Shown here piece after piece: positions 8,350 to 17,975 of a stretch of DNA of 64,000 nucleotides; the stretch's first letter is position 1; each line of letters opens with the position of its first letter. The position numbers and the translations under genes are program-made. The notes beneath the pieces are model-generated. The model ran no database searches. It had not been told where the DNA came from and worked only from the letters and a program-made list of their open reading frames with translations. This stretch comes from Aquibacillus halophilus (GTDB lineage Bacteria > Bacillota > Bacilli > Bacillales > Amphibacillaceae), in the NCBI RefSeq assembly GCF_009649745.1, contig NZ_WJNG01000005.1, forward strand, positions 62,001 to 126,000, given 5' to 3'.

Positions 8350-9060
8350 ATGGAACAACAATCAAAAGAGGAACGAGTTCATCACGTATTCGAGAAAATA
8401 TATAATAGATATGATTTTATGAATTCAATAATATCCTTTCAAAGACATCGAGCATGGAGAAAAGATGTAATGAAACGTATGGATGTTCCTGAAGGTTCAA
8501 ATGCACTAGATGTTTGTTGCGGTACTGGTGATTGGTCTATTTCTTTGGCCAAGGCTGTTGGACAATCAGGTAAAGTAGTTGGTTTGGATTTTAGTCAAAA
8601 TATGTTATCAGTTGGTAAACAAAAAAAAGAAGAGTTAGATTTGGACCATTTAGAGTTCGTTCATGGAAATGCAATGGAGTTACCATTTGAAGATAACTCA
8701 TTTGACTATATTACTATCGGGTTTGGTCTGAGAAATGTACCAGATTATGTCCAAGTATTAAACGAAATGAGGAGAGTTGTGAAGCCTGGCGGGAAAGTGG
8801 TTTGCCTTGAAACTTCACAACCTACCATGATTGGATTTAGGCAACTGTATTATTTTTATTTTAGGTTCATCATGCCCATATTTGGAAGGCTTCTTGCAAA
8901 GAGTTATAATGAATATGCTTGGTTACATGAATCAGCAAAAGATTTTCCTGGAAAAAAAGAACTAAAAACAATGTTTGAAGAGGCTGGACTTCACAATATA
9001 ATTGTCAAAAGTTATACTGGTGGTGTTGCAGCGATGCATATGGGTGAAAAACCTGTCTAA
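8350..9060 (+). CDS. menG: Demethylmenaquinone methyltransferase
   Basis: MenG/UbiE methylates demethylmenaquinone with S-adenosylmethionine in the last step of menaquinone synthesis. The 236-residue protein has the SAM-binding motif [11 protein letters not shown] near residues 54-64, the acidic GLDFSQNML and the UbiE signature [12 protein letters not shown], followed by [13 protein letters not shown]. It lies between the two heptaprenyl synthase subunits, the classic Bacillus arrangement. Confidence 0.96.
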   Translation: MEQQSKEERVHHVFEKIYNRYDFMNSIISFQRHRAWRKDVMKRMDVPEGSNALDVCCGTGDWSISLAKAVGQSGKVVGLDFSQNMLSVGKQKKEELDLDHLEFVHGNAMELPFEDNSFDYITIGFGLRNVPDYVQVLNEMRRVVKPGGKVVCLETSQPTMIGFRQLYYFYFRFIMPIFGRLLAKSYNEYAWLHESAKDFPGKKELKTMFEEAGLHNIIVKSYTGGVAAMHMGEKPV

Positions 9061-9084
9061 AATCATAAATTAAAGGTGAACTGA

Positions 9085-10059
9085 ATGAAATTAGCAATGA
9101 CCTATTCTTACTTGAAACAAGATCTCGATATAATTGAAGAGGCATTGAACCAAACGATACATGCAAAACACCCGGTTTTACGGGAAGCTTCTATACAACT
9201 TTTGAATGCAGGAGGAAAAAGACTTCGTCCTGTTTTTGTTTTGTTATCTGGTATGTTTGGTGATTATAATATTGAGAAGATAAAAACCGTAGCAGTATCT
9301 TTAGAGTTAATTCACATGGCTTCTCTTGTACACGATGATGTAATCGATGAATCTGAGTTACGTCGAGGTAAGCCGACTGTAAAAGCTAAATGGGACAATC
9401 GTATCGCTATGTATACCGGTGATTATATATTCGCTAGATCCTTAGAATATTTAACGTCTTTAGATAACTCACGTGCCCACAAAATCTTGGCTGAAACAAT
9501 TGTGGAATTAACCATTGGTGAGATGGAACAAATAAAAGATAAATATGATTTGAATCAAAATGTAAGAAATTATTTTAGAAGAATTAAGCGAAAAACAGCA
9601 TTATTAATATCTTCAAGTTGCCAACTGGGAGCGATTTCTACAAATGTCCAACCAAACCAAGAGAAGGCGCTTTACAGATATGGCTATTATATCGGAATGT
9701 CGTATCAAATTATTGACGATATTCTTGATTTCACATCTACTGAAGAACAATTGGGCAAACCGGCTGGAAGTGATTTGTTACAAGGTAACTTAACATTACC
9801 AGTACTTTACGCAATGGATAGCAGTTACCACTTTTCAAAACAAATTCAAGATTTATTTAATGATCCATCGACGTTGACCCAAGAGGATATTCAACCACTT
9901 TTGCAACAAATAAAAGATTCAGGTGCTATTGAACGATCTTTTGCTATAAGCAATAGGTACTTGGAAAAAGCATATGAATCAATAAAGGATTTACCAGATA
10001 TTAAGGCTAAACAGATGCTTAAGGACATCGCTACTTACATTGGTAAAAGACAATCTTAA
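9085..10059 (+). CDS. hepT: Heptaprenyl diphosphate synthase component II
   Basis: HepT is the catalytic trans-prenyltransferase subunit. The 324-residue protein shows both aspartate-rich motifs: the first in LVHDDVIDESELRRGKPT and the second in QIIDDILDFT, which bind the Mg-diphosphate groups. The usual basic GGKRLRP is near residues 47-53. It ends the hepS-menG-hepT unit. No terminator is obvious in the 183 bases before ndk. Confidence 0.96.
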   Translation: MKLAMTYSYLKQDLDIIEEALNQTIHAKHPVLREASIQLLNAGGKRLRPVFVLLSGMFGDYNIEKIKTVAVSLELIHMASLVHDDVIDESELRRGKPTVKAKWDNRIAMYTGDYIFARSLEYLTSLDNSRAHKILAETIVELTIGEMEQIKDKYDLNQNVRNYFRRIKRKTALLISSSCQLGAISTNVQPNQEKALYRYGYYIGMSYQIIDDILDFTSTEEQLGKPAGSDLLQGNLTLPVLYAMDSSYHFSKQIQDLFNDPSTLTQEDIQPLLQQIKDSGAIERSFAISNRYLEKAYESIKDLPDIKAKQMLKDIATYIGKRQS

Positions 10060-10242
10060 AATAGTTGTCTTTGTATTAATAATTTGATAAAATTCTTTTT
10101 ATTAGCGCTTACATAACATAAACTTTTTGGCTAGGGTTTTCTCTTCCCACACTAATTTAAGTACATCCTCAGAATAACAGCGTTAGACCAGGATTTCGTT
10201 ATTTAACGAGAAAACTATACATATTACTAAAGAGGTGGAAAT

Positions 10243-10689
10243 ATGGAGAAAACATTTGTAATGATTAAACCTGATGGTGTACAAAGAGGGCTAATCGGGG
10301 AGATAGTTGCACGATTCGAGACTAAAGGGTATAAACTAGCTGGCGCAAAATTAATGAATATTAGTAATACATTAGCTTCTGTCCATTATGGGGAGCATGA
10401 AGGCAAACCTTTTTATCCTGGTTTAGTTAAATTTATTACTTCTGGTCCTGTCTTTGCGATGGTATGGGAAGGCGAAAACGTTATTGCTGGAGCTCGCCAG
10501 ATGATGGGGAAAACGAATCCACAGGAAGCGTTGCCAAGTACTATCCGAGGTGATTTTGGTTTAAGTGTTGGTAAAAACCTTATTCATGGTTCGGATTCAC
10601 CTGAGAGTGCAGTACGAGAAATAGGATTATTCTTCAATGATTCTGAGTTAGTAGACTATCAAAAAGTTAACGAGAAATGGCTATATTAA
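10243..10689 (+). CDS. ndk: Nucleoside diphosphate kinase
   Basis: Ndk transfers the gamma-phosphate between nucleoside di- and triphosphates through a phospho-histidine. The 148-residue protein carries [15 protein letters not shown] at the N-terminus and the active-site histidine His115 in [12 protein letters not shown]. Length equals B. subtilis Ndk. AGAGGTGG precedes the ATG. It is followed by its own terminator. Confidence 0.97.
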   Translation: MEKTFVMIKPDGVQRGLIGEIVARFETKGYKLAGAKLMNISNTLASVHYGEHEGKPFYPGLVKFITSGPVFAMVWEGENVIAGARQMMGKTNPQEALPSTIRGDFGLSVGKNLIHGSDSPESAVREIGLFFNDSELVDYQKVNEKWLY

Positions 10690-10701
10690 TATTTTTTTAA
10701 A

Positions 10702-10729
10702 TACCTCGTCTATAAGGATGAGGTTTTTT
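10702..10729 (+). terminator. Rho-independent terminator after ndk
   Basis: ACCTCGTC pairs with GGATGAGGT around TATAA (one G-U pair), followed by TTTTTT. Confidence 0.75.
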
Positions 10730-10794
10730 CATGTATAATAAATTAAAATCTATTAACATAAATAGAAAAAAAGATAGTTAAGGGGAAAAGGAAT

Positions 10795-11565
10795 ATGGGG
10801 GACTATCAAGATTTCACTTTATCTGTAATGAAAAAGACTGGAATCGACCTGTCAATGTACAAAGAAGTTCAAATGAAAAGGAGATTAACCTCACTTCGAG
10901 AGAAAAGAGGATTCTCAAGTTTTGATACATATTTTAATGCAGTAACGACAAACAAAGAGTTATTTGACGAGTTTATCGATAGAGTGACTATTAACGTTTC
11001 CGAATTTTATAGAAATTATAACCGATGGACAATCCTTGAAAACAAAGTTTTACCGATGCTATTAAAAAAAACAAAGAAAATTAAAATATGGAGTGCTGCT
11101 TGCTCTACAGGTGAAGAACCTTATACCATTGCTATGATTTTAAGCAAGTTAGTAAATTTGAACTCAATCGATATTATAGCCACTGATATAGATGAAAAAG
11201 TACTTTCTTATGCAAGAAAAGGCGTATATGCAGAACGTGCTTTAAAAGAAGTGCCAATTTCAATGAAGAAGACCTTTTTTACACAAGATGGTGTAAGTTA
11301 TAAAATTGATGACAGAATAAAAAACTGTGTTACGTTTAAAAAGCACAACCTATTATCAGATTCATATTCCAATAACTTTGACTTGATAGTTTGCAGAAAT
11401 GTTCTAATCTACTTTACTGAAGATGCAAAACATGTAATCTATAATAAATTTAGTAAATCATTAAATCCAGAAGGTATTTTTTTTGTTGGAAGCACAGAAC
11501 AAATATTTAGTCCAGAACGTTATGGATTAAGAGTTTATGACACATTTTTCTATCAAAAGAAGTAG
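10795..11565 (+). CDS. cheR: Chemotaxis protein methyltransferase CheR
   Basis: CheR methylates glutamates on chemoreceptors with SAM. The 256-residue protein has the N-terminal CheR helical domain (about 1-75, including TINVSEFYRN) and a Rossmann domain with IKIWSAACSTGEEPYTIAM, the PYTIA-type signature of the family, then DIIATDID and LIVCRNVLIYF. It is alone between two terminators. Its presence implies a chemotaxis system elsewhere; the only receptor-like sequence in this window is a broken one at 26.1 kb. Confidence 0.95.
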   Translation: MGDYQDFTLSVMKKTGIDLSMYKEVQMKRRLTSLREKRGFSSFDTYFNAVTTNKELFDEFIDRVTINVSEFYRNYNRWTILENKVLPMLLKKTKKIKIWSAACSTGEEPYTIAMILSKLVNLNSIDIIATDIDEKVLSYARKGVYAERALKEVPISMKKTFFTQDGVSYKIDDRIKNCVTFKKHNLLSDSYSNNFDLIVCRNVLIYFTEDAKHVIYNKFSKSLNPEGIFFVGSTEQIFSPERYGLRVYDTFFYQKK

Positions 11566-11588
11566 CCTTAACCAACGAAGTATTAACT

Positions 11589-11626
11589 TATGAACCACCT
11601 TGTAGGGAAGGTGGTTCATAAATTTT
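11589..11626 (+). terminator. Rho-independent terminator after cheR
   Basis: TATGAACCACCTT and AAGGTGGTTCATA form thirteen perfect pairs around GTAGGG, followed by AATTTTTG. The T run is short. Confidence 0.8.
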
Positions 11627-11736
11627 TGAATTTCTATTTTTCTAAAAAATCTAAAAATGTAGCGTTTAAATGAACACAAGATAAATAAGGTATGATATAG
11701 TAGTACAAAATTATTATAATAAATGGAGGTAAATAC

Positions 11737-12903
11737 ATGCGCTACTTAACTGCAGGAGAATCACATGGTAAACAATTAACTACTATTGTAGAAGGTGTTC
11801 CTTCTTTAATGCCTCTAACAAAGGAAAATATAAATGAATCTTTACTAAGAAGGCAAAAAGGGCATGGTCGCGGTAAGCGAATGCAAATTGAGAAAGATTT
11901 AGTTGATATTGCTGGTGGAGTAAGACATGGGTATTCGTTAGGGTCACCAATTGCAATGGTCATACATAACGATGATTTTAAACACTGGGAAGATATTATG
12001 GGTGAGGATCCAATTTCTGATGATCAAGATATCCGTAGAAAGGTAACGAGGCCACGTCCTGGTCACGCTGATTTAAATGGTGCAATAAAATACGGACACC
12101 GTGACATGCGTAATATTCTTGAGAGATCTTCTGCTCGTGAAACTGCAGCTCGTGTTGCGGCTGGCGCTGTCGCAAAAACTCTTTTAGCTGAATTAGATAT
12201 TCACATCATTGGATATGTAAGAGAAATAGCAGGGATAAAGGCTGAAGAATTCCCTGAAATGAGTATGTCAGATAGAGCTCAAATTTCCGAAGAATCACCA
12301 GTACGAAGCTTGGATCCTAAAGCTAGTCAACAAATGATGGACGCTATTGATCTGGCTAAAAAAGATGGAGATTCAATTGGTGGCGTTTGTGAAGTTTATG
12401 TTGAAGGAATGCCTGCTGGAATAGGGTCCTACGTTCACTATGATCGTAAATTAGATGGTAGAATAGCGGGTGCTGTTTCAAGCATTAACGCTTTTAAGGG
12501 TGTTGAATTTGGAATTGGCTTTGAGGCTGCTAGAAGGAATGGTAGCCAAGTACACGATGAAATAGCTTGGGATAAAGAGAGAGGGTACTACAGGAAAACA
12601 AATAGGTTAGGTGGCTTCGAAGGCGGCATGACCACTGGAATGCCAATTGTAGTTAAGGGTGTAATGAAGCCTATTCCTACATTATACAAACCATTACAAA
12701 GTGTTGATATTGAAACAAAAGAACCGTTTAATGCAAGCATTGAACGCTCAGATTCCTGTGCAGTACCTGCTGCTGCTGTAGTGATGGAACATGTTGTCGC
12801 ATTTGAATTGGCAAAAGCAGTACTAGAGCAATTTCCACATGATCAATTTCCGAAACTAAAGGCTGCTATTAATGATTACAGAGAAGAAATAAGGTGTTTT
12901 TAA
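11737..12903 (+). CDS. aroC: Chorismate synthase
   Basis: Chorismate synthase (AroF in B. subtilis naming) converts EPSP to chorismate using reduced flavin. The 388-residue protein has the three family signatures: GESHGKQL at the N-terminus, [18 protein letters not shown] with [15 protein letters not shown] in the middle, and the C-terminal [17 protein letters not shown]. It heads a tight aromatic operon; its stop codon overlaps the aroB start by one base. The start is supported by TGGAGGT. Confidence 0.97.
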   Translation: MRYLTAGESHGKQLTTIVEGVPSLMPLTKENINESLLRRQKGHGRGKRMQIEKDLVDIAGGVRHGYSLGSPIAMVIHNDDFKHWEDIMGEDPISDDQDIRRKVTRPRPGHADLNGAIKYGHRDMRNILERSSARETAARVAAGAVAKTLLAELDIHIIGYVREIAGIKAEEFPEMSMSDRAQISEESPVRSLDPKASQQMMDAIDLAKKDGDSIGGVCEVYVEGMPAGIGSYVHYDRKLDGRIAGAVSSINAFKGVEFGIGFEAARRNGSQVHDEIAWDKERGYYRKTNRLGGFEGGMTTGMPIVVKGVMKPIPTLYKPLQSVDIETKEPFNASIERSDSCAVPAAAVVMEHVVAFELAKAVLEQFPHDQFPKLKAAINDYREEIRCF

Positions 12904-13982
12904 TGAATTCTTTAACCATTGATACAAGTACCAACAAATACAATGTGTTTGTTGGTACTAAATTGCGTTTCAAAACAGCTTCCTTCCTGGAAAAACAATA
13001 CAAAAACATATTAATTGTTACAGATGATCAAGTTGCAAATCATTACTTAGATGATGTTAAAAACTCATTTAGTACTGAAATAAATCTTTATTCTGTTGTT
13101 GTACCTGCTGGAGAGTCCTCTAAAAGCCAAGAACAATACTTCAACGTTATATCTAGAGCAATAGAGGTCGGTTTAGATAGACAATCATTAATCATTGCAT
13201 TAGGTGGAGGAATGGTTGGAGATCTAGCCGGTTTTGCTGCATCGACTTATATGAGAGGCATTGATTATATTCAGGTTCCAACGTCTATTTTAGCCCATGA
13301 TAGTAGTGTTGGCGGGAAAGTGGCCATTAATCATACAGAAGGAAAGAATCTGATTGGAAGTTTTTATCCACCACAAGCTGTTATTTATGACGTAGAAACA
13401 CTCCATTCACTTCCTGAAAAAGAAGTTCGGTCAGGCTATGCCGAAATAGTGAAACATGGACTAATTAGTGATGAAATTTTCTTTCATCAAGTACTTGATA
13501 CAAAACTGTCATCTAAAATACCTGATGAAGTGCTTACAGACCATTTATTAAAAGGGATAAATGTAAAGGCAACAATCGTTCAAAATGATGAAAAAGAAAA
13601 TAATGTTCGCAAATATTTAAATTTTGGCCATACACTGGGGCATGCATTAGAAGCAAATTTAGGGTACGGTCAAATTACTCATGGAGAAGCAGTTGCTATT
13701 GGAATGTTATTTGCCCTTCGTGTTAGTGAAAAAGTTTATGGAGTTAAACTCCCTTATCAACCTCTACATAACTGGTTAGTTACAAATAACTATCCATTAC
13801 ACTTACCGACACAAGAAATTGATCCATTAGTAAACCGCATGAAAAAAGATAAGAAATCAATAAATAACCTAGTTCAAATGGTCTTGTTAAAATCAGTGGG
13901 CCAACCAACTGTTGAGAAAATAGAAGATGAGTTATTAAAAAGTGAATTAGATGAATTTATGAGAGAGTTGGTGAATCATTGA
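12903..13982 (+). CDS. aroB: 3-dehydroquinate synthase
   Basis: AroB cyclises DAHP to 3-dehydroquinate with NAD and a metal. The 359-residue protein has the NAD-binding GGGMVGDLAGFAASTYMRG, the SSVGGKVAINH segment, and the metal ligands in GHTLGHALE and HGEAVAIGM. The start is taken as ATG 12903 in a TAATG overlap with aroC rather than the in-frame ATG at 12894, because AAGGTG lies just before it. Its own stop overlaps the aroH TTG start. Confidence 0.96.
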   Translation: MNSLTIDTSTNKYNVFVGTKLRFKTASFLEKQYKNILIVTDDQVANHYLDDVKNSFSTEINLYSVVVPAGESSKSQEQYFNVISRAIEVGLDRQSLIIALGGGMVGDLAGFAASTYMRGIDYIQVPTSILAHDSSVGGKVAINHTEGKNLIGSFYPPQAVIYDVETLHSLPEKEVRSGYAEIVKHGLISDEIFFHQVLDTKLSSKIPDEVLTDHLLKGINVKATIVQNDEKENNVRKYLNFGHTLGHALEANLGYGQITHGEAVAIGMLFALRVSEKVYGVKLPYQPLHNWLVTNNYPLHLPTQEIDPLVNRMKKDKKSINNLVQMVLLKSVGQPTVEKIEDELLKSELDEFMRELVNH

Positions 13983-14359
13983 TTAGAGGCATACGTGGAG
14001 CCACTACGGTTCATGAAAATCTTGAAAACAGTATTGTGAAAAACACTAAAATATTAGTTGAGGAAATGGTTCATACTAACCAAGTAGTTCCTGAAGATAT
14101 AGCATCTGTATTAATATCAGTAACCCCAGATATCAATAATGGATTTCCTGCTAAAGCATTGAGGTTAATAGACGGTTGGACATATGTACCTGTTATGTGT
14201 ATGAAGGAAATAGAAGTTCCAAACAGTCTTGAGAAATGTATTAGAGTTATGATGACAGTGAATACCGAGAGAAAACAAAACGAAATCATTCATATATATC
14301 AAAATGAAGCAAGGAAACTTCGTCCAGATTTATCACAAACTAATAAAAATTCTAATTAA
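13979..14359 (+). CDS. aroH: Chorismate mutase, AroH type
   Basis: This monofunctional mutase converts chorismate to prephenate. The 126-residue protein matches B. subtilis AroH across its length: IRGIRGATTV at the N-terminus (with the active-site Arg), GFPAKALR, YVPVMCMKE, KCIRVMMTVNT and LRPDLS. The start is a TTG overlapping the aroB stop by four bases, with GAGAGTTGG upstream. In B. subtilis trpEDCFBA follows; here hisC begins 49 bases later. Confidence 0.95.
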   Translation: MIRGIRGATTVHENLENSIVKNTKILVEEMVHTNQVVPEDIASVLISVTPDINNGFPAKALRLIDGWTYVPVMCMKEIEVPNSLEKCIRVMMTVNTERKQNEIIHIYQNEARKLRPDLSQTNKNSN

Positions 14360-14408
14360 AATGATTGAATAATTACCCTCTATTGGTATAGAGATAGGAG
14401 AGAATTGC

Positions 14409-15515
14409 ATGCAAGGCAAAGAAATATTTAAACAAATGACCCCTTATAAACCAGGCAAACAGATAGAGGATGTAAAAAAAGAGTACGGACTAGACAAAAT
14501 TGTTAAGTTAGCATCAAATGAAAATCCTTTTGGTTATTCCAACAAAGTTAAAGAGACAATTTCAAATTTCATCAGAAATATAGAGATTTATCCAGATGGA
14601 AATTCAACTGAGTTGAGAAATGCTCTTTCAGAAAAACTTGGAGTAGCTGGTGATCAGTTGGTATTCGGTTGTGGTTCTGATGAAGTAGTTGATATTATTT
14701 GTCGTACATACCTGGAGGCTGGTCTGAACACTGTTATGGCAACACCGACCTTTCCACAATATCAACATAATGCCCTAATTCAAGGTGCTGAAATTAGAGA
14801 AGTTTCCCTAGTTAATGGATATCACGATCTAAATGGCATGCTAGATGAAATCGACAAGGATACTAAAATAGTATGGCTTTGTACACCTAACAATCCAACC
14901 GGATGTTTGATTAATAAGGCTGACTTTGAAAAATTTATGCAGACGTGCCCCTCTGATGTCTTGGTGGTAATTGATGAGGCCTATTTTGAATACATTGAAA
15001 CAAGTAATTTACCAAATACCATTCAAGCATTAAATAACTATCAAAACCTTATTGTTTTGCGTACTTTTTCAAAGGCCTATGGATTAGCTGGGCTAAGAAT
15101 TGGTTATGGAGTTGCAAATAAAGAGATAATAAGTTTATTAAATATAACTAGAGGACCATTTAATACGACAACTGTGGCTCAAGGGTCTGCTCTTGTAGCA
15201 TTGAATGACCAAGAGTTCCTTCATGGGACTGTTAGTAAGACAATTGAAAACAAAAATTTATTCTTGCAATTTTGTGATAGATTAGGATTAGATTATTATG
15301 ACTCAGAAACCAATTTTGTATTTGTAAAACTACCCGTAAGTGGTGATGAAATGTTTGAGTATTTACTCTCTAAAGGATATATCGTTCGTTCCGGTGAAGC
15401 CTTAGGACATCCAAACGGCGTTCGAATTACAATTGGGAAAAAAGAAGATATGGAAAAAATACAAAGACTAATTGAAGAGTATTTAACTGCTCGTAAAGAG
15501 GAGAATACAAATTGA
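14409..15515 (+). CDS. hisC: Histidinol-phosphate aminotransferase
   Basis: HisC is a PLP enzyme used in histidine synthesis and, in Bacillus, in aromatic amino acid transamination. The 368-residue protein has ASNENPFG at the N-terminus, CTPNNPTG, DEAYFEY and the PLP lysine Lys222 in TFSKAYGLAGLRIGYG. AGGAGAG precedes ATG 14409. It follows aroH directly and overlaps the tyrA start by four bases, so it is part of the aro operon. Confidence 0.95.
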   Translation: MQGKEIFKQMTPYKPGKQIEDVKKEYGLDKIVKLASNENPFGYSNKVKETISNFIRNIEIYPDGNSTELRNALSEKLGVAGDQLVFGCGSDEVVDIICRTYLEAGLNTVMATPTFPQYQHNALIQGAEIREVSLVNGYHDLNGMLDEIDKDTKIVWLCTPNNPTGCLINKADFEKFMQTCPSDVLVVIDEAYFEYIETSNLPNTIQALNNYQNLIVLRTFSKAYGLAGLRIGYGVANKEIISLLNITRGPFNTTTVAQGSALVALNDQEFLHGTVSKTIENKNLFLQFCDRLGLDYYDSETNFVFVKLPVSGDEMFEYLLSKGYIVRSGEALGHPNGVRITIGKKEDMEKIQRLIEEYLTARKEENTN

Positions 15516-16612
15516 AAGAAACAATTGTAGTAGCGGGCCTTGGATTAATTGGTGGCTCGCTCGCAACAAATCTCAAACAAACGAGCAATCATCACCTAAT
15601 CGGATATGACGTTAATAAAAAAACATTAGATTATTGTTTAATTAATGGAATTATTGATGAAGCAATTGAGGATTTTGAAACGGCTGTCCTAATGGCGGAC
15701 TATCTTATTCTAGCTGCACCTGTATCAAAAACTGTAGAATTAATAGCTAAATTGAATACTGTCAATTTCAGAAAGCCGATTATTATAACGGACGTTTCCT
15801 CTGTAAAAGCTCCAATTATGGAAGCTGCTAATAAGTTGACATCTAATTTCATTACTTTTATTGGTGGTCACCCAATGGCTGGGTCACACAAAAAGGGAAT
15901 TCAAGCTGCAAAGGGGCATTTGTTTGAAAATGCAATCTACATATTAACACCAATCCATTCTTGTCCTCCCGAAAAAATTGAACAACTTAAAACTATATTG
16001 CAAGGTACTAGTAGTAAATTTCTTATCTTAGAACCGAAGGAACATGATGAAATGACTAGTGTCATTTCACATTTCCCACATTTAATTGCTTCTTCACTAG
16101 TGCACCAGGCTAAATCTTGGCAAAAAACACATGCCCACATTCCTAAATTAGCTGCAGGTGGATTTCGCGATATTACTAGAATAGCATCTAGTAATCCTGC
16201 GATGTGGCAGGATATATTCTTTCATAATAGACATGGAATAAGTAACCTATTAAATGATTGGATCTTAGAAATGACGTCACTAAAGAATCTATTAGAGACA
16301 GGTGACAAAATTTCAATGTATCATTACCTAGAACAAGCTAAGGAATATAGGGATGGTCTAGATGCTAAAGAAAAAGGTGCTATTCCTTCCTTTTATGATT
16401 TATACGTAGATATTCACGACCAGCCTGGAGCACTATTGCGAGTAATTGAATTACTAGCGAAGCAGGAAATTAGTATTAATAACATAGAAATTTTAGAAAT
16501 ACGAGAAGGAATAACAGGTGTATTAAGATTAAGTTTTCAAAGTAAAAGTGCACAAGAGAAAAGTAACTATATATTAAAAGATCAAGGTTATGAAACTATG
16601 GTCGGAGATTGA
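15512..16612 (+). CDS. tyrA: Prephenate dehydrogenase with ACT domain
   Basis: TyrA oxidises prephenate to 4-hydroxyphenylpyruvate for tyrosine. The 366-residue protein has the NAD motif GLGLIGGSLA (residues 9-18), the catalytic-region GGHPMAGSHKKGI, and SHFPHLIASSLV. A C-terminal ACT domain (about 295-366, DLYVDIHDQPGALLRVIELL) probably binds tyrosine for feedback inhibition. The start is TTG overlapping the hisC stop; GAGGAG lies at the right distance. Confidence 0.95.
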   Translation: MKETIVVAGLGLIGGSLATNLKQTSNHHLIGYDVNKKTLDYCLINGIIDEAIEDFETAVLMADYLILAAPVSKTVELIAKLNTVNFRKPIIITDVSSVKAPIMEAANKLTSNFITFIGGHPMAGSHKKGIQAAKGHLFENAIYILTPIHSCPPEKIEQLKTILQGTSSKFLILEPKEHDEMTSVISHFPHLIASSLVHQAKSWQKTHAHIPKLAAGGFRDITRIASSNPAMWQDIFFHNRHGISNLLNDWILEMTSLKNLLETGDKISMYHYLEQAKEYRDGLDAKEKGAIPSFYDLYVDIHDQPGALLRVIELLAKQEISINNIEILEIREGITGVLRLSFQSKSAQEKSNYILKDQGYETMVGD

Positions 16613-16625
16613 GGTGCAATAGATA

Positions 16626-17924
16626 ATGAGTATAAAAATCTTAAAACCTGTACATAGACCTTTGCTAGGCGTAATGGAGGTGCCTGGAGATAAATCAATT
16701 TCTCACCGGGCAATTATATTTGGTTCCTTAGCTAACGGCATAACAACTGTTTCTCATTTTTTAGACGGCGAAGACTGCTTGAGAACAATTGCTGCTTTTC
16801 AAGCGATGGGGGTATCAATAGAGGTACAAGGACATACCGTTACCATCCACGGGCAAGGACTAGCGGGGTTGAAAGAGCCAAAGCAGCCTATATATTTGGG
16901 GAACTCAGGTACTACAGCAAGGCTGTTAATAGGAGTACTAGCGGGACTTCCATATCACTTCACTCTTTATGGAGATGATTCATTAACTATCCGACCAATG
17001 GATCGAGTTGCTATACCAGTATCAGAAATGGGGGCAATTATTGACGGTCGTGATAATGGTAAGTACTTACCTCTTTCAATTAGGGGAGGAATACTAAAGA
17101 GTATTTCTTTTGAAACACCAATTAAAAGTGCTCAAGTTAAATCGGGGGTATTACTAGCAGGTTTGTTGGCAGAAGGTATCACTGAGGTGACGGAGAGAAC
17201 AACAACAAGAGATCATACAGAGAACATGTTACTAGCCTTTGGAGGTCGAGTTACAAAAGAACAAGACAAGATTAGCATCAAAGGGAAACAACGCCTTGAG
17301 GGTACTTCTATTCAAGTCCCTGGTGATATTTCATCAGCAGCATTCTTCCTAGTTGCAGCTGCAATATCCAAGGGGAGTAATTTAACGATTAATAACGTCG
17401 GCCTTAACCCCACCCGAACTGGTATTATTGATGTACTAAAAAAAATGGGTGCAGATATAACCATAGTTGAGGAAAAGTTGATTGGTGGGGAGCCTATTGG
17501 TTCTATTTCAATCAAATCTTCTTCTTTAAAAGGGACTGTCATCGAAGGCGATATTATCCCTCGAATGATAGATGAAATACCAATTATTGCCTTATTGGCT
17601 TCACAAGCAGAAGGTGAAACTATCATACGTGATGCAGAGGAACTAAGATATAAAGAGACTGATCGTATTGAATCTGTTGTAAAAACTATGCAGGCCTTTG
17701 GAGTTAAAATTGAGGGTACATCTGATGGAATGATTATTGCTGGTGAAAGCTCATTACAAGGTGCTGAAGTGGATTCCTATGGAGATCACCGAATTGGTAT
17801 GATGATTGCGGTAGCATCACTAATAGCAAATGGACCTGTAACCTTAGAGAATGCAGAATGTATAGCTGTTTCGTATCCAAAATTTTTCAGTGATTTAGAA
17901 GAAATTTTAAAAACATCATCATAG
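16626..17924 (+). CDS. aroA: 3-phosphoshikimate 1-carboxyvinyltransferase (EPSP synthase)
   Basis: AroA (AroE in B. subtilis naming) joins shikimate-3-phosphate and PEP. The 432-residue protein has PGDKSISHRAIIFGSLANG near residues 20-38, the PEP-binding GNSGTTARLL near 94-103, and YKETDRIESV and DSYGDHRIGMMIA near the C-terminus. The motif region SGTTAR is unchanged from the ordinary enzyme. It lies 13 bases after tyrA and closes the recognisable aromatic genes. Confidence 0.97.
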   Translation: MSIKILKPVHRPLLGVMEVPGDKSISHRAIIFGSLANGITTVSHFLDGEDCLRTIAAFQAMGVSIEVQGHTVTIHGQGLAGLKEPKQPIYLGNSGTTARLLIGVLAGLPYHFTLYGDDSLTIRPMDRVAIPVSEMGAIIDGRDNGKYLPLSIRGGILKSISFETPIKSAQVKSGVLLAGLLAEGITEVTERTTTRDHTENMLLAFGGRVTKEQDKISIKGKQRLEGTSIQVPGDISSAAFFLVAAAISKGSNLTINNVGLNPTRTGIIDVLKKMGADITIVEEKLIGGEPIGSISIKSSSLKGTVIEGDIIPRMIDEIPIIALLASQAEGETIIRDAEELRYKETDRIESVVKTMQAFGVKIEGTSDGMIIAGESSLQGAEVDSYGDHRIGMMIAVASLIANGPVTLENAECIAVSYPKFFSDLEEILKTSS

Positions 17925-17975
17925 TATTGTAAAAACCTTCATACTTTGTAGAAATCCATAAGGAGAGGATAAAGT

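Noticed and set aside
10099-10114. Possible catabolite-responsive (cre) site between hepT and ndk
   Set aside because: The sequence around AGCGCTTACA has two mismatches at conserved positions, and neither neighbour is a typical CcpA target.
14390-14410. GAG/TAG triplets between aroH and hisC as a remnant TRAP-binding site
   Set aside because: Only about four triplets are present, fewer than the nine to eleven TRAP uses, and they overlap the ordinary purine-rich ribosome binding site of hisC.
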